DNA of 18,335 nt from Ruminococcaceae bacterium UBA3323 (lineage in GTDB: Bacteria > Bacillota > Clostridia > Oscillospirales > Acutalibacteraceae). Each line of letters starts with the position of its first letter. Positions within the stretch are counted from its first letter, which is position 1. The position numbers were made by a program, and so were the translations under genes. This document shows, piece by piece, positions 6,271 through 13,424 of the stretch. The stretch is taken from contig DESD01000023.1 in the NCBI GenBank assembly GCA_002361935.1, positions 1 through 18,335 on the forward strand, in the 5' to 3' direction. The notes beneath the pieces were generated by a model. That model was not told the DNA's origin. It saw only the letters and a program-made list of their open reading frames with translations, and did not search any database.

Positions 6271-9200
6271 ATGTTTACTCATCTTCATCTTCATACCGAG
6301 TATTCCTTGCTGGACGGTGCCTGCCGTATAAATCAGCTTGTGCTCAAAGCAAAGGAGCTTGGAATGCAGTCCCTTGCTATTACGGATCACGGTAATATGT
6401 ACGGGGCTGTTGATTTTTATAAAGCCTGTAAAAAAAACGGCATAAAGCCGATTATAGGCTGCGAGGTATATGTTGCTCCGAGAACAAGATTTGATAAGGA
6501 AAAGGTGCTGGATAAGGAATATAACCATCTCATTCTGCTGTGTAAAAATGAGGCAGGCTACAAGAACCTTATAAAGCTTGTTTCAATGTCCTTTACAGAG
6601 GGGTATTATTATAAACCAAGAGTAGATCATGATATACTTGAAAAGTACAGCAACGGCCTTATCTGTCTTTCAGCCTGCCTTGCAGGCGAAATTCCGCAGG
6701 CGCTGCTGCAAAGGGATTATGATGCAGCCAAGCGAATAGCACTCTGGTATCTTGATGTTTTCGGCAAAGATAATTATTATCTTGAAATTCAGGATCACGG
6801 ACTTGATGAACAGAAAATTGTTAAGGATGGGATTAAAAGGCTTTCTGCCGATACCGGTATTCCTCTTGTTGCAACCAATGATGTTCATTATATAGAAAAG
6901 CAGGACAGTAAAATTCAGCAGGTGCTTATCTGTATCGCAACAAACCATATTCTCGGCGAGGATACAGGGCTTGAATTTCATTCGGAAGAATTTTATCTTA
7001 AATCCGAAGCGGAAATGAGAAGTCTGTTTTCCGATGTTCCCGAAGCAGTTGATAATACGGCTGTTATAGCTGAAAAATGCAGTTTTGATTTTGAATTCGG
7101 CAATACGAAGCTTCCGTATTACGAAACGCCGAACGGAATGAATCATTTTGAATATTTCAGAAAATGCTGCTATGACGGTTTATATAAAAGATACAGTAAT
7201 CCGCCGAAAGAATACATCGACAGACTTGAATATGAGCTTTCAACTGTTGAAAAAATGGGCTATACGGATTACTATTTGATTGTTGCTGATTTTGTGTCTT
7301 ATGCCAAGGGCAGAAATATTCCCGTCGGGCCGGGAAGAGGCTCGGGTGCGGGGTCTATAGCCGCGTATTGTATCGGAATAACCGATGTTGATCCGATGCA
7401 GTATAATCTCCTTTTTGAACGTTTCCTGAATCCGGAACGGGTTTCTATGCCTGATTTTGATATAGATTTCTGCTATGAACGCAGGCAGGAGGTTATTGAC
7501 TATGTAACCGAAAAATACGGTTCTGATCACGTTGCGCAGATTGTAACCTTCGGAACTTTGCAGACACGTGCTGCAATAAGGGATGTCGGCAGAACAATGG
7601 GCATGCCGTATGCCTCTGTTGATGCCGTTGCCAAGCTTGTTCCCAATGCGTTTAAAATTACGATTGATGATGCAGTGAAAAAATCGAAAGAGCTAAGGGA
7701 TTTGATGGCAGAAAACAGGCAGGTTAATGAGCTTATTGAAACTGCACGTAAAATTGAGGGTATGCCGCGTAATGCTTCAACGCATGCAGCAGGTGTTGTT
7801 ATAACGCACGATCCGGTTTCATCCTATGTCCCGCTTGCAACGAATGACGGCTTGGTTGTTACGCAGTATATTATGACAACGCTTGAGGAACTCGGGCTGT
7901 TAAAAATGGATTTCCTCGGGCTTCGTACCCTAACAGTTATTGATGATGCATCAAAAAATGTAGGCATAAATATTGATGATATTCCGATTGATGATCCTGA
8001 GGTTTATAAACTATTTGCAAGAGGGCAGACAGAGGGTATTTTTCAGTTTGAATCCAGCGGCATGAAGCAGATGCTTATGAATTTAAGACCAACAAAACTG
8101 GAACATCTGATTGCTGCAAATTCATTGTATCGTCCCGGTCCTGCCAAGCAAATAGACACCTTTGTTGAAAATTCGCATAATCCTGAAAAGGTGCATTACA
8201 GCACGCCTCTTTTAAAACCTATATTGGAGGATACCTTCGGATGTATGGTTTATCAGGAGCAGGTTATGCAGATTCTTCGCTCTCTTGCCGATTATTCTTA
8301 CGGCAGAGCCGATAATGTCCGCCGTGCAATGAGCAAAAAGAAAAAAGATGTGATGGAGGCAGAGCGTGTAACCTTTATTGAAGGCTGTGCAAAAAAAGGC
8401 ATAAATGCAAAGGTCGCCGATGATATATTCAATCAAATTGCTGATTTTGCTAAATATGCCTTTAATAAATCCCATGCTGCCTGCTACTCTCTTGTAGCGT
8501 ACAGAACGGCTTATCTTAAAAGATATTATCCTGCTGAATTCATGGCGGCGCTTTTAACCTCGGTGCTTGATTCTTCAAATAAGGTGGCACGGTATATCGC
8601 CGAATGCAAGAGGCTTGGATTAAAGCTTTCGGTGCCCGATGTCAATAAATCCGTTAAAGGCTTTTTTGCAGATGGAAACAGTATAAGCTATGGACTTCTC
8701 GGAATTAAAAATCTGGGCTCTGAATTTATAAATGACATTATTAAAGAACGTCAGAATGGGCAATACAAAAATTTGTTTGATTTCTGTTCAAGGCTTATCA
8801 ATCTTGGCCATTTCAACCGTCGTGCCGTTGAAAGCTTAATACGGTGCGGTGCTCTTGACAGTCTTGGGTCAAACCGCCGTGCTATGCTCCAGGCGTTGCC
8901 TGCGCTTGTAAGCAATCTTGAGGAGCACAGAAGAAAAACAATGTATGGTCAGGTTGGATTTTTTGATCTGGGTACGGATGATAATGCTTTTGGATTTGAT
9001 TTTGAAATGCCGGATGTTGATGAATTTCCGAAAAATGAGCTGCTTAAAATGGAAAAGGAAATAACAGGTCTTTTCCTTTCGGGTCATCCGCTTGATAAAT
9101 ATGATGACATTATTTCGGCTCTTGGCTATGCAAGAACAGTTGATTTGCTTGAGGACGGCGGCATTAACGCAAAATTTCAGGATGGCGGTAATGTTGCAAT

Positions 9201-9732
9201 CTCGGGAATTATAAGTCATATCACGCTGAAGCAGACGAAAAAGGGTGATAATATGGCTTTTGTTACGATAGAGGATTTATATGGCTCTATTGAAATTATC
9301 GTTTTTCCGAATGCGCTTGTAAAGTATAATCAATTTTTGATTCCGTCAAGTGTTATTACCGTTTTCGGAACGCTTTCTCTTGAAGAGGAAAAGGATGCAA
9401 AGGTGCTTGCAAATGTAATCAGCGGTGCACCTAAGCAGGGAGATAAGGCTTTTAACAGTACGAAAAGTGAAGAATGCAAGACTCAGCCGGGCAGTAATAA
9501 GAATAAAAAAAGAGGGCTTTTTCTGCGTTTTGATTCAAAATATGATCATAATATCGAAAAGGCAAAAAATGTTGTTTCAATATTTGACGGCAGCTATCCT
9601 CTTTATTTTTACTATCTGGATGAAAAGAAATATGAACTTCAGAACCGGCAGCTTTTTGTTGATGTCAATAAAACAATGCTGCTTGAACTGAAAAGAATTC
9701 TCGGCAATGATAATGTTGTTTTTGTGGAATGA
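6271..9732 (+). CDS. dnaE: DNA polymerase III alpha subunit, DnaE type
   Basis: A 1153-residue family C replicative polymerase, within the usual DnaE1 length. The PHP domain opens at HLHLHTEYSLLDG and keeps likely metal ligands H6, H8, D39, H40, E65, H86, D204 and H206 (NDVHY). The polymerase core shows GPGRGSGAGS and PDFDIDF at 394-400, with catalytic aspartates D397 and D399. KSHAACYSLVAYRTAYLK marks the fingers region, a helix-hairpin-helix segment lies near residue 845, and an OB-fold begins near residue 972 (GNVAISGIISH). No DEDD exonuclease domain is inserted, which separates it from PolC. In Firmicutes with both enzymes, PolC is the main replicase and DnaE extends primers. AAAGGAAGGTG precedes the ATG. 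dnaE next to pfkA is a widespread Firmicutes arrangement. Confidence 0.97.
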   Translation: MFTHLHLHTEYSLLDGACRINQLVLKAKELGMQSLAITDHGNMYGAVDFYKACKKNGIKPIIGCEVYVAPRTRFDKEKVLDKEYNHLILLCKNEAGYKNLIKLVSMSFTEGYYYKPRVDHDILEKYSNGLICLSACLAGEIPQALLQRDYDAAKRIALWYLDVFGKDNYYLEIQDHGLDEQKIVKDGIKRLSADTGIPLVATNDVHYIEKQDSKIQQVLICIATNHILGEDTGLEFHSEEFYLKSEAEMRSLFSDVPEAVDNTAVIAEKCSFDFEFGNTKLPYYETPNGMNHFEYFRKCCYDGLYKRYSNPPKEYIDRLEYELSTVEKMGYTDYYLIVADFVSYAKGRNIPVGPGRGSGAGSIAAYCIGITDVDPMQYNLLFERFLNPERVSMPDFDIDFCYERRQEVIDYVTEKYGSDHVAQIVTFGTLQTRAAIRDVGRTMGMPYASVDAVAKLVPNAFKITIDDAVKKSKELRDLMAENRQVNELIETARKIEGMPRNASTHAAGVVITHDPVSSYVPLATNDGLVVTQYIMTTLEELGLLKMDFLGLRTLTVIDDASKNVGINIDDIPIDDPEVYKLFARGQTEGIFQFESSGMKQMLMNLRPTKLEHLIAANSLYRPGPAKQIDTFVENSHNPEKVHYSTPLLKPILEDTFGCMVYQEQVMQILRSLADYSYGRADNVRRAMSKKKKDVMEAERVTFIEGCAKKGINAKVADDIFNQIADFAKYAFNKSHAACYSLVAYRTAYLKRYYPAEFMAALLTSVLDSSNKVARYIAECKRLGLKLSVPDVNKSVKGFFADGNSISYGLLGIKNLGSEFINDIIKERQNGQYKNLFDFCSRLINLGHFNRRAVESLIRCGALDSLGSNRRAMLQALPALVSNLEEHRRKTMYGQVGFFDLGTDDNAFGFDFEMPDVDEFPKNELLKMEKEITGLFLSGHPLDKYDDIISALGYARTVDLLEDGGINAKFQDGGNVAISGIISHITLKQTKKGDNMAFVTIEDLYGSIEIIVFPNALVKYNQFLIPSSVITVFGTLSLEEEKDAKVLANVISGAPKQGDKAFNSTKSEECKTQPGSNKNKKRGLFLRFDSKYDHNIEKAKNVVSIFDGSYPLYFYYLDEKKYELQNRQLFVDVNKTMLLELKRILGNDNVVFVE

Positions 9733-9754
9733 TATATTTTTAACATTTTGGTAC

Positions 9755-9783
9755 TTGACTTTTCTAAACATTTTGAGTAAAAT
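9755..9783 (+). promoter_or_regulatory. Sigma-A promoter of pfkA
   Basis: TTGACT (9755-9760) and TAAAAT (9778-9783) are separated by exactly 17 bases, each matching consensus at 5 of 6 positions. It begins 22 bases after the dnaE stop codon and would start transcription near 9790, about 30 bases before the pfkA ATG. I see no terminator between dnaE and this promoter, so read-through from dnaE may add to pfkA expression. Confidence 0.8.
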
Positions 9784-9820
9784 TGTTTTAATTTTGAATA
9801 TGAGGATGGAGGAAAATCTT

Positions 9821-10789
9821 ATGAGAACTATTGCAGTATTAACAAGCGGCGGGGATGCACCCGGAATGAATGCTGCTGTTCGTGCAGTTGTTAGAACAGC
9901 CTGTGTAAACGGAATTCGTGTTCTCGGTGTTGTTCGTGGCTTTAACGGCCTTATAAATGGAGATTTTGTTGAACTTGATTTGCGCTCCGTTTCAGATATT
10001 ATTCACAGAGGCGGAACAAAGCTTTTCAGTGCCCGTTCAGCTGAATTTGCAACAGAAGAGGGAATGAGAAAGGCTATCCGCACTTGTAATGAAAACGGCA
10101 TTGAGGGTGTTGTTGTTATCGGCGGAGACGGCTCTTTCAGAGGAGCCCGTGATTTATCGGAACGCGGAATTCCGTGTGTTGGCATTCCGGGAACGATTGA
10201 TAATGATATTGCGTGCAGTGATTATACTATCGGCTATGATACCTGCCTGAATACAATTATGGAATGTGTAGACCGTGTTCGTGATACAACTGAATCACAC
10301 GACAGATGCACGGTTGTTGAGGTTATGGGCCGCCGTGCAGGCTATCTTGCTCTTAATGCAGGTATCGCTGTCGGTGCAACTTCGATTTTAATTCCGGAAA
10401 TTGAATTTGATATTCATAAGGATGTTATAGAAAGAATGCAGCGCACTCAGCTTACAGATAAAAAGCATTTCCTTGTTATTGTGGCAGAGGGTGTCGGTGT
10501 TGATGTAACTGATCTCGCAAAGCAGATTCAGGAAGAAACCGGTGTGGAATCCCGTGCTTGTATTCTTGGTCATATTCAGCGCGGCGGAAGTCCTACGGCT
10601 TCCGACAGAGTTATGGCAACCCGTATGGGCAATTATGCTGTTAAGGAGCTGCTTATGAAGAATATCGGCAACAGGGTTGTAGCTTCCAAAAACGGCGTTG
10701 TTGTTGATTATGATATTTTTGAAGCGCTTAATATGAGAAAGCATATTGATGAAGATCTCTTTACGGTTGCTATGGAAGTTTCAATCTGA
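9821..10789 (+). CDS. pfkA: ATP-dependent 6-phosphofructokinase
   Basis: PfkA transfers phosphate from ATP to fructose 6-phosphate, the committed step of glycolysis, usually as an allosteric tetramer. From the ATG at 9821 the protein has 322 residues, close to the usual 319-320, beginning MRTIAVLTSGGDAPGMNAA. GGDGS lies at 101-105 and GTIDND at 124-129, placing the catalytic aspartate at D127 in standard numbering. G104 and G124 are the ATP-type residues; pyrophosphate-dependent enzymes carry Asp and Lys there. VMGRRAGYLAL and GHIQRGGSPTASDR complete the substrate sites. An upstream extension of the frame to 9707 crosses the promoter and is not used; GGAGG ends eight bases before the ATG. It is flanked by its own promoter and terminator. 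Pyruvate kinase, often adjacent in Firmicutes, is absent here. Confidence 0.96.
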   Translation: MRTIAVLTSGGDAPGMNAAVRAVVRTACVNGIRVLGVVRGFNGLINGDFVELDLRSVSDIIHRGGTKLFSARSAEFATEEGMRKAIRTCNENGIEGVVVIGGDGSFRGARDLSERGIPCVGIPGTIDNDIACSDYTIGYDTCLNTIMECVDRVRDTTESHDRCTVVEVMGRRAGYLALNAGIAVGATSILIPEIEFDIHKDVIERMQRTQLTDKKHFLVIVAEGVGVDVTDLAKQIQEETGVESRACILGHIQRGGSPTASDRVMATRMGNYAVKELLMKNIGNRVVASKNGVVVDYDIFEALNMRKHIDEDLFTVAMEVSI

Positions 10790-10809
10790 CATTTATATTT
10801 AAAATTTTG

Positions 10810-10838
10810 AAAGCCTTGATTTGTTCAAGGCTTTTTTT
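10810..10838 (+). terminator. Intrinsic terminator after pfkA
   Basis: AAAGCCTTGA (10810-10819) and TCAAGGCTTT (10825-10834) form a perfect 10-bp stem with a 5-base loop, running into seven T residues (10832-10838). It begins 21 bases after the pfkA stop codon and separates the glycolytic gene from spoIVB. Confidence 0.92.
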
Positions 10839-10900
10839 GTTTGCAAAAATTACAAGATTTAAATTCAAAAAATCCGTTAACAATATTTTATGGTGATTTT

Positions 10901-12097
10901 ATGAGAAAATGTATTCGTATTTTTGACGGTGCTTTTGCAGTGCTGTTAGTATTTGTATATGCTTTTATTATTTACGGGTCGGCAGTTCTTCCTGATAAAA
11001 TGGTTGTAAGAAATTCTTCGGACAGAGTTGTCGGAAAGTATTATTCTGTTTCGGCGCTGAATGATGAAAGCGTTGATTTTCAAAGTGCCCGTTCTGTCGG
11101 CATAAATACGGCAGAGCTGAAGTTTTTAGGTGTTATCCCTGTTAAAAATCAGAAAATTGTTAAATCGGAAACAAAAAGTGTTTACGTTTCGGGAGAACCC
11201 TTTGGGATTAAGCTGTATACGAATGGCGTTATTGTTGTAGGTACAAAGGATATTAATGTGAACGGTAAAACGGTTAATCCCTCTAAAGAAGCAGGAATTG
11301 AAGTAGGGGATATAATTGTTTCCATCAATAATCAAAAGGTTTATTCCTCTGACGAGGTTGAAAAGATTTTGAATGACAATAACGGAAAGGATTATGTTAT
11401 CTCTATCAGACGTGGAGGAGAATATAAAACTTTCAGGCTCAGTCCGGTTTATCTGGAAAATGAAGGCTGTTATAAAGCAGGAATGTGGGTGCGTGATTCA
11501 ACGGCAGGCATAGGAACTGTAACCTTTTTCAATAAAGAGGCAGGTACCGTTGCGGCCTTGGGACATCCCATAACGGATGTTGATACGGGAGAGATTATGC
11601 CTATCCTGAACGGCGAAGCTGTTGAAACAAATGTAACCTCGGTTATTAAATCAAGCTCGAATGAAACCGGCTCGCTTTGCTGCGATTTTCTAAGTAAATC
11701 AATCGGAAGCCTTTATAAGAATACCAATATGGGCATTTACGGCAAATATAATGAAAAAACAGATTTATCCTCTTATTCGGAATATGAGGTTGCCTCTCCA
11801 CAGGAGGTGGAAAAGGGATTTGCCCAGATAATATGCACTGTTGATGCAACAGGCCCGCAGGTGTACTCTGCCGAAATAACAAAGATTTCCTATAATGATG
11901 ATGTAAAGAATATGATAATCAAAATAACGGATGACAGGCTTATTGAAAAAACAGGCGGTATTATTCAGGGGATGAGCGGAACGCCTATTATTCAAAACGG
12001 AAAACTTGTTGGTGCCATAACACATGTTATAGTAAATAATCCGTTGAAGGGCTATGCCATATTTTCTCAGACCATGCTGGAAGAAAGTGAATATTAG
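10901..12097 (+). CDS. spoIVB: SpoIVB serine peptidase, sporulation signalling
   Basis: SpoIVB is made in the forespore and crosses to the space between the spore membranes, where it cleaves SpoIVFA to release activation of sigma-K. From the ATG at 10901 the protein has 398 residues. GGTGAT lies three bases upstream; the open frame back to 10841 runs into the pfkA terminator region and is not used. A hydrophobic anchor spans about residues 9-30. A PDZ domain lies near 100-180 (IEVGDIIVSINNQKV). The S55-type peptidase domain has the triad H222 (ALGHPITD), D344 (ITDDRL) and S359 (GMSGTPI); the 15-residue gap between D and S equals that in Bacillus. Bacillus has GMSGSP, so Thr for the second Ser is a small difference. 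No convincing sigma-G promoter was found. It directly precedes spo0A, as in many spore formers. Confidence 0.95.
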   Translation: MRKCIRIFDGAFAVLLVFVYAFIIYGSAVLPDKMVVRNSSDRVVGKYYSVSALNDESVDFQSARSVGINTAELKFLGVIPVKNQKIVKSETKSVYVSGEPFGIKLYTNGVIVVGTKDINVNGKTVNPSKEAGIEVGDIIVSINNQKVYSSDEVEKILNDNNGKDYVISIRRGGEYKTFRLSPVYLENEGCYKAGMWVRDSTAGIGTVTFFNKEAGTVAALGHPITDVDTGEIMPILNGEAVETNVTSVIKSSSNETGSLCCDFLSKSIGSLYKNTNMGIYGKYNEKTDLSSYSEYEVASPQEVEKGFAQIICTVDATGPQVYSAEITKISYNDDVKNMIIKITDDRLIEKTGGIIQGMSGTPIIQNGKLVGAITHVIVNNPLKGYAIFSQTMLEESEY

Positions 12098-12104
12098 ATT
12101 AATC

Positions 12105-12175
12105 TGACGATAGACAAAAGCTGTGCGAAACTGACGCAAATCTGCATTTTCGGCATATAATTTTGTCTATCGTTA
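12105..12175. repeat. Perfect 13-bp inverted repeat between spoIVB and spo0A
   Basis: ACGATAGACAAAA (12107-12119) is the exact reverse complement of 12161-12173, enclosing 41 bases. A G-T and a T-A pair can extend the stem to 15 bp. The enclosed part can form a small helix TGCG/CGCA (12124-12127 with 12135-12138). It begins eight bases after the spoIVB stop codon. Only a broken T-rich stretch follows, so it is not a textbook terminator, although it could slow or end transcription. As DNA it could be an operator; as RNA a branched stem-loop. Confidence 0.75.
12147..12155 (-). promoter_or_regulatory. Candidate Spo0A-binding box
   Basis: TTTTCGGCA on the plus strand reads TGCCGAAAA on the minus strand and matches the known 0A box (TGTCGAA, with flanking A residues favoured) except at the third base. 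It lies about 180 bases upstream of the spo0A -35 element and inside the loop of the 13-bp inverted repeat. Autoregulation of spo0A by Spo0A is established in Bacillus. A match this short could be chance, and the distance from the promoter is large. Confidence 0.3.
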
Positions 12176-12217
12176 TATTATTTTGTTGGAATTTGTAGTA
12201 TTTTAAATCACAAAAAA

Positions 12218-12281
12218 ATCTAAAATAATTATAAAGCAAAATGCAGAAAACATCTAAAAATGTCGCTTTATATCTAAAAAT
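12218..12281. repeat. AT-rich dyad and ATCTAAAA repeats upstream of spo0A
   Basis: TATAAAGC (12230-12237) is the exact reverse complement of 12265-12272, with a smaller ACAT/ATGT pair inside (12250-12253 with 12260-12263). ATCTAAAAAT occurs at 12252-12261 and again at 12272-12281, spaced 20 bases, about two helical turns; a shorter copy ATCTAAAAT is at 12218. AAAATGCAGA (12238-12247) is also the reverse complement of 12141-12150 in the preceding hairpin loop. AT-richness makes chance repeats more likely here. Confidence 0.4.
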
Positions 12282-12333
12282 ATCATTAAAAAATACAAGG
12301 GAAATAAAATCACGAAAATATTTTAAATAAGTA

Positions 12334-12362
12334 TTGCAAAATTATAAAAGATATGGTAAAAT
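12334..12362 (+). promoter_or_regulatory. Extended -10 sigma-A promoter of spo0A
   Basis: TTGCAA (12334-12339) and TAAAAT (12357-12362) are separated by 17 bases, and TGG immediately before the -10 supplies the TGn extended -10 element. Transcription would start near 12369, giving a short leader of about 25 bases that contains GGAGG. No sigma-H promoter of the type that drives Bacillus spo0A at the onset of sporulation was recognised beside it. Confidence 0.75.
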
Positions 12363-12393
12363 TTGGGAAAATTAACACAACGGAGGTTTTATT

Positions 12394-13164
12394 ATGAAAA
12401 ACAATTTAAGGGTACTTATCGCTGATGATTCGGCATCTTTCGGCAGGGAATGCAAGAAAGAACTGGAATCAAACGGATTTGATGTCGTACTTACAGGAAA
12501 AGACGGTATGCGCGTTATGTCGCTTCTTGATACTCAACATTTTGATGCGGTGCTGATGGATGTGTTTATGTCGAATGCAGACGGGGTGGATGTTCTTGAG
12601 CACATAACAGCTTCTCTTGCCGAAAAACCGCTTGTGCTTCTTGTTTCGGCAATGGATAATGCCGAATTTGAAGAACAGATGATCAATGCAGGCGCTGATT
12701 ATTATTTTATTAAGCCTGTTGCTGCACATTCTGTTGCAAAGAGAATTGAACGCCTTACTTCATGGAAATCCGAAAAGAAAAAGCGTTTGTCTACAGATGG
12801 TGCTGAAAATGATATTGATATTGTAATTTCCGATATTATGCGCCAGATTGGTGTGCCGGCTCATATTAAAGGTTATCAGTATTTAAGAACGTCAATTAAG
12901 CTTTGTGTTGAGGACTCCGAAATGCTTGGTTCTGTAACAAAGCTGCTTTACCCGACAGTTGCAAAAATGTATAATACAACCTCCTCAAGAGTTGAACGTG
13001 CAATCCGCCACGCTATCGAAGTTGCGTGGGACAGAGGTGATGTTGATGTCCTTTCCTCTTATTTCGGCTATACAATCCAATCACAGAGAGGTAAGCCTAC
13101 AAATTCGGAATTTATTGCAATGATTGCCGATAAACTTAAGCTCTCCATGCGCCAGGGTGCATAA
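12394..13164 (+). CDS. spo0A: Spo0A, master regulator of sporulation
   Basis: Spo0A is the response regulator that, once phosphorylated, binds 0A boxes and commits the cell to sporulation. The 256-residue protein has a receiver domain (about 1-125) with acidic pair D11/D12, phosphorylation site D56, S85 and K107, and a C-terminal Spo0A_C DNA-binding domain. The latter shows IGVPAHIKGYQYLRTSIKL, the recognition region TTSSRVERAIRHAIEVAW near 195-212, and KPTNSEFIAMIADKL, all nearly invariant in the family. One oddity: the proline four residues after D56 in most receivers (MPxxDG) is serine here (MSNADG, S60). The linker (SEKKKRLSTDGAENDID) is short and charged. The gene follows spoIVB, has its own promoter, and ends in a strong terminator, so it is a single transcription unit at least under vegetative control. 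Confidence 0.98.
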   Translation: MKNNLRVLIADDSASFGRECKKELESNGFDVVLTGKDGMRVMSLLDTQHFDAVLMDVFMSNADGVDVLEHITASLAEKPLVLLVSAMDNAEFEEQMINAGADYYFIKPVAAHSVAKRIERLTSWKSEKKKRLSTDGAENDIDIVISDIMRQIGVPAHIKGYQYLRTSIKLCVEDSEMLGSVTKLLYPTVAKMYNTTSSRVERAIRHAIEVAWDRGDVDVLSSYFGYTIQSQRGKPTNSEFIAMIADKLKLSMRQGA

Positions 13165-13176
13165 AAAAAGACACAA

Positions 13177-13214
13177 AAATAAACTGCCGACATAAAAGCG
13201 GCGGTTTATTTTTT
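13177..13214 (+). terminator. Intrinsic terminator after spo0A
   Basis: AAATAAACTGCCG (13177-13189) pairs with CGGCGGTTTATTT (13199-13211), 13 bp with one G-T pair and a 9-base loop, followed by T residues to 13214. It starts 13 bases after the spo0A stop codon. Confidence 0.92.
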
Positions 13215-13389
13215 AACTATAAAATATTTGAAAATGCTTACTTTTTTATGCATCAATATTGGGAATACAATATGTAGTGGTGTGAGCAAGTATTCATACA
13301 AAATATGCTTATTTAATTCTCTTGTGCAATATTACAGAATTTTTTTAAAAAATATTGTAAGAAATTACAAAATTTATTGCAAAAAAGGC
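13215..13389 (+). other. AT-rich spacer upstream of the S10 promoter, possible UP element
   Basis: No gene is supported in this spacer. It is strongly AT-rich and holds an inverted repeat CAATATT (13327-13333) with AATATTG (13351-13357) around a T/A run. The last 25 bases before the -35 box consist mostly of A and T tracts, the composition expected of an UP element that binds the RNA polymerase alpha subunit at ribosomal promoters. Confidence 0.45.
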
Positions 13390-13418
13390 TTGACAATGCT
13401 CTTTATATATAATATAAT
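13390..13418 (+). promoter_or_regulatory. Fully consensus sigma-A promoter of the S10 operon
   Basis: TTGACA (13390-13395) and TATAAT (13413-13418) match consensus at all twelve positions with the optimal 17-base spacer. Transcription should start near 13425, leaving a leader of about 330 bases before rpsJ. Such strength fits a ribosomal protein operon and makes a downstream control in the leader plausible. Confidence 0.93.
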
Positions 13419-13424
13419 AGCCAA

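Noticed and set aside
9707..9820. N-terminal extension of pfkA by 38 residues
   Set aside because: It overlaps dnaE and the pfkA promoter, and the standard PfkA start MRTIAVLTSGGD with GGAGG upstream is at 9821.
93..12150. Same 12-mer AATCTGCATTTT at 93-104 and 12139-12150 as a dispersed repeat
   Set aside because: Several shared 12-mers are expected by chance in 18 kb, and the flanks do not match.
12296..12320. Possible sigma-H promoter for spo0A (AGGGAAAT ... GAAAAT)
   Set aside because: The two parts are only about nine bases apart, shorter than the usual sigma-H spacing, and neither matches well.
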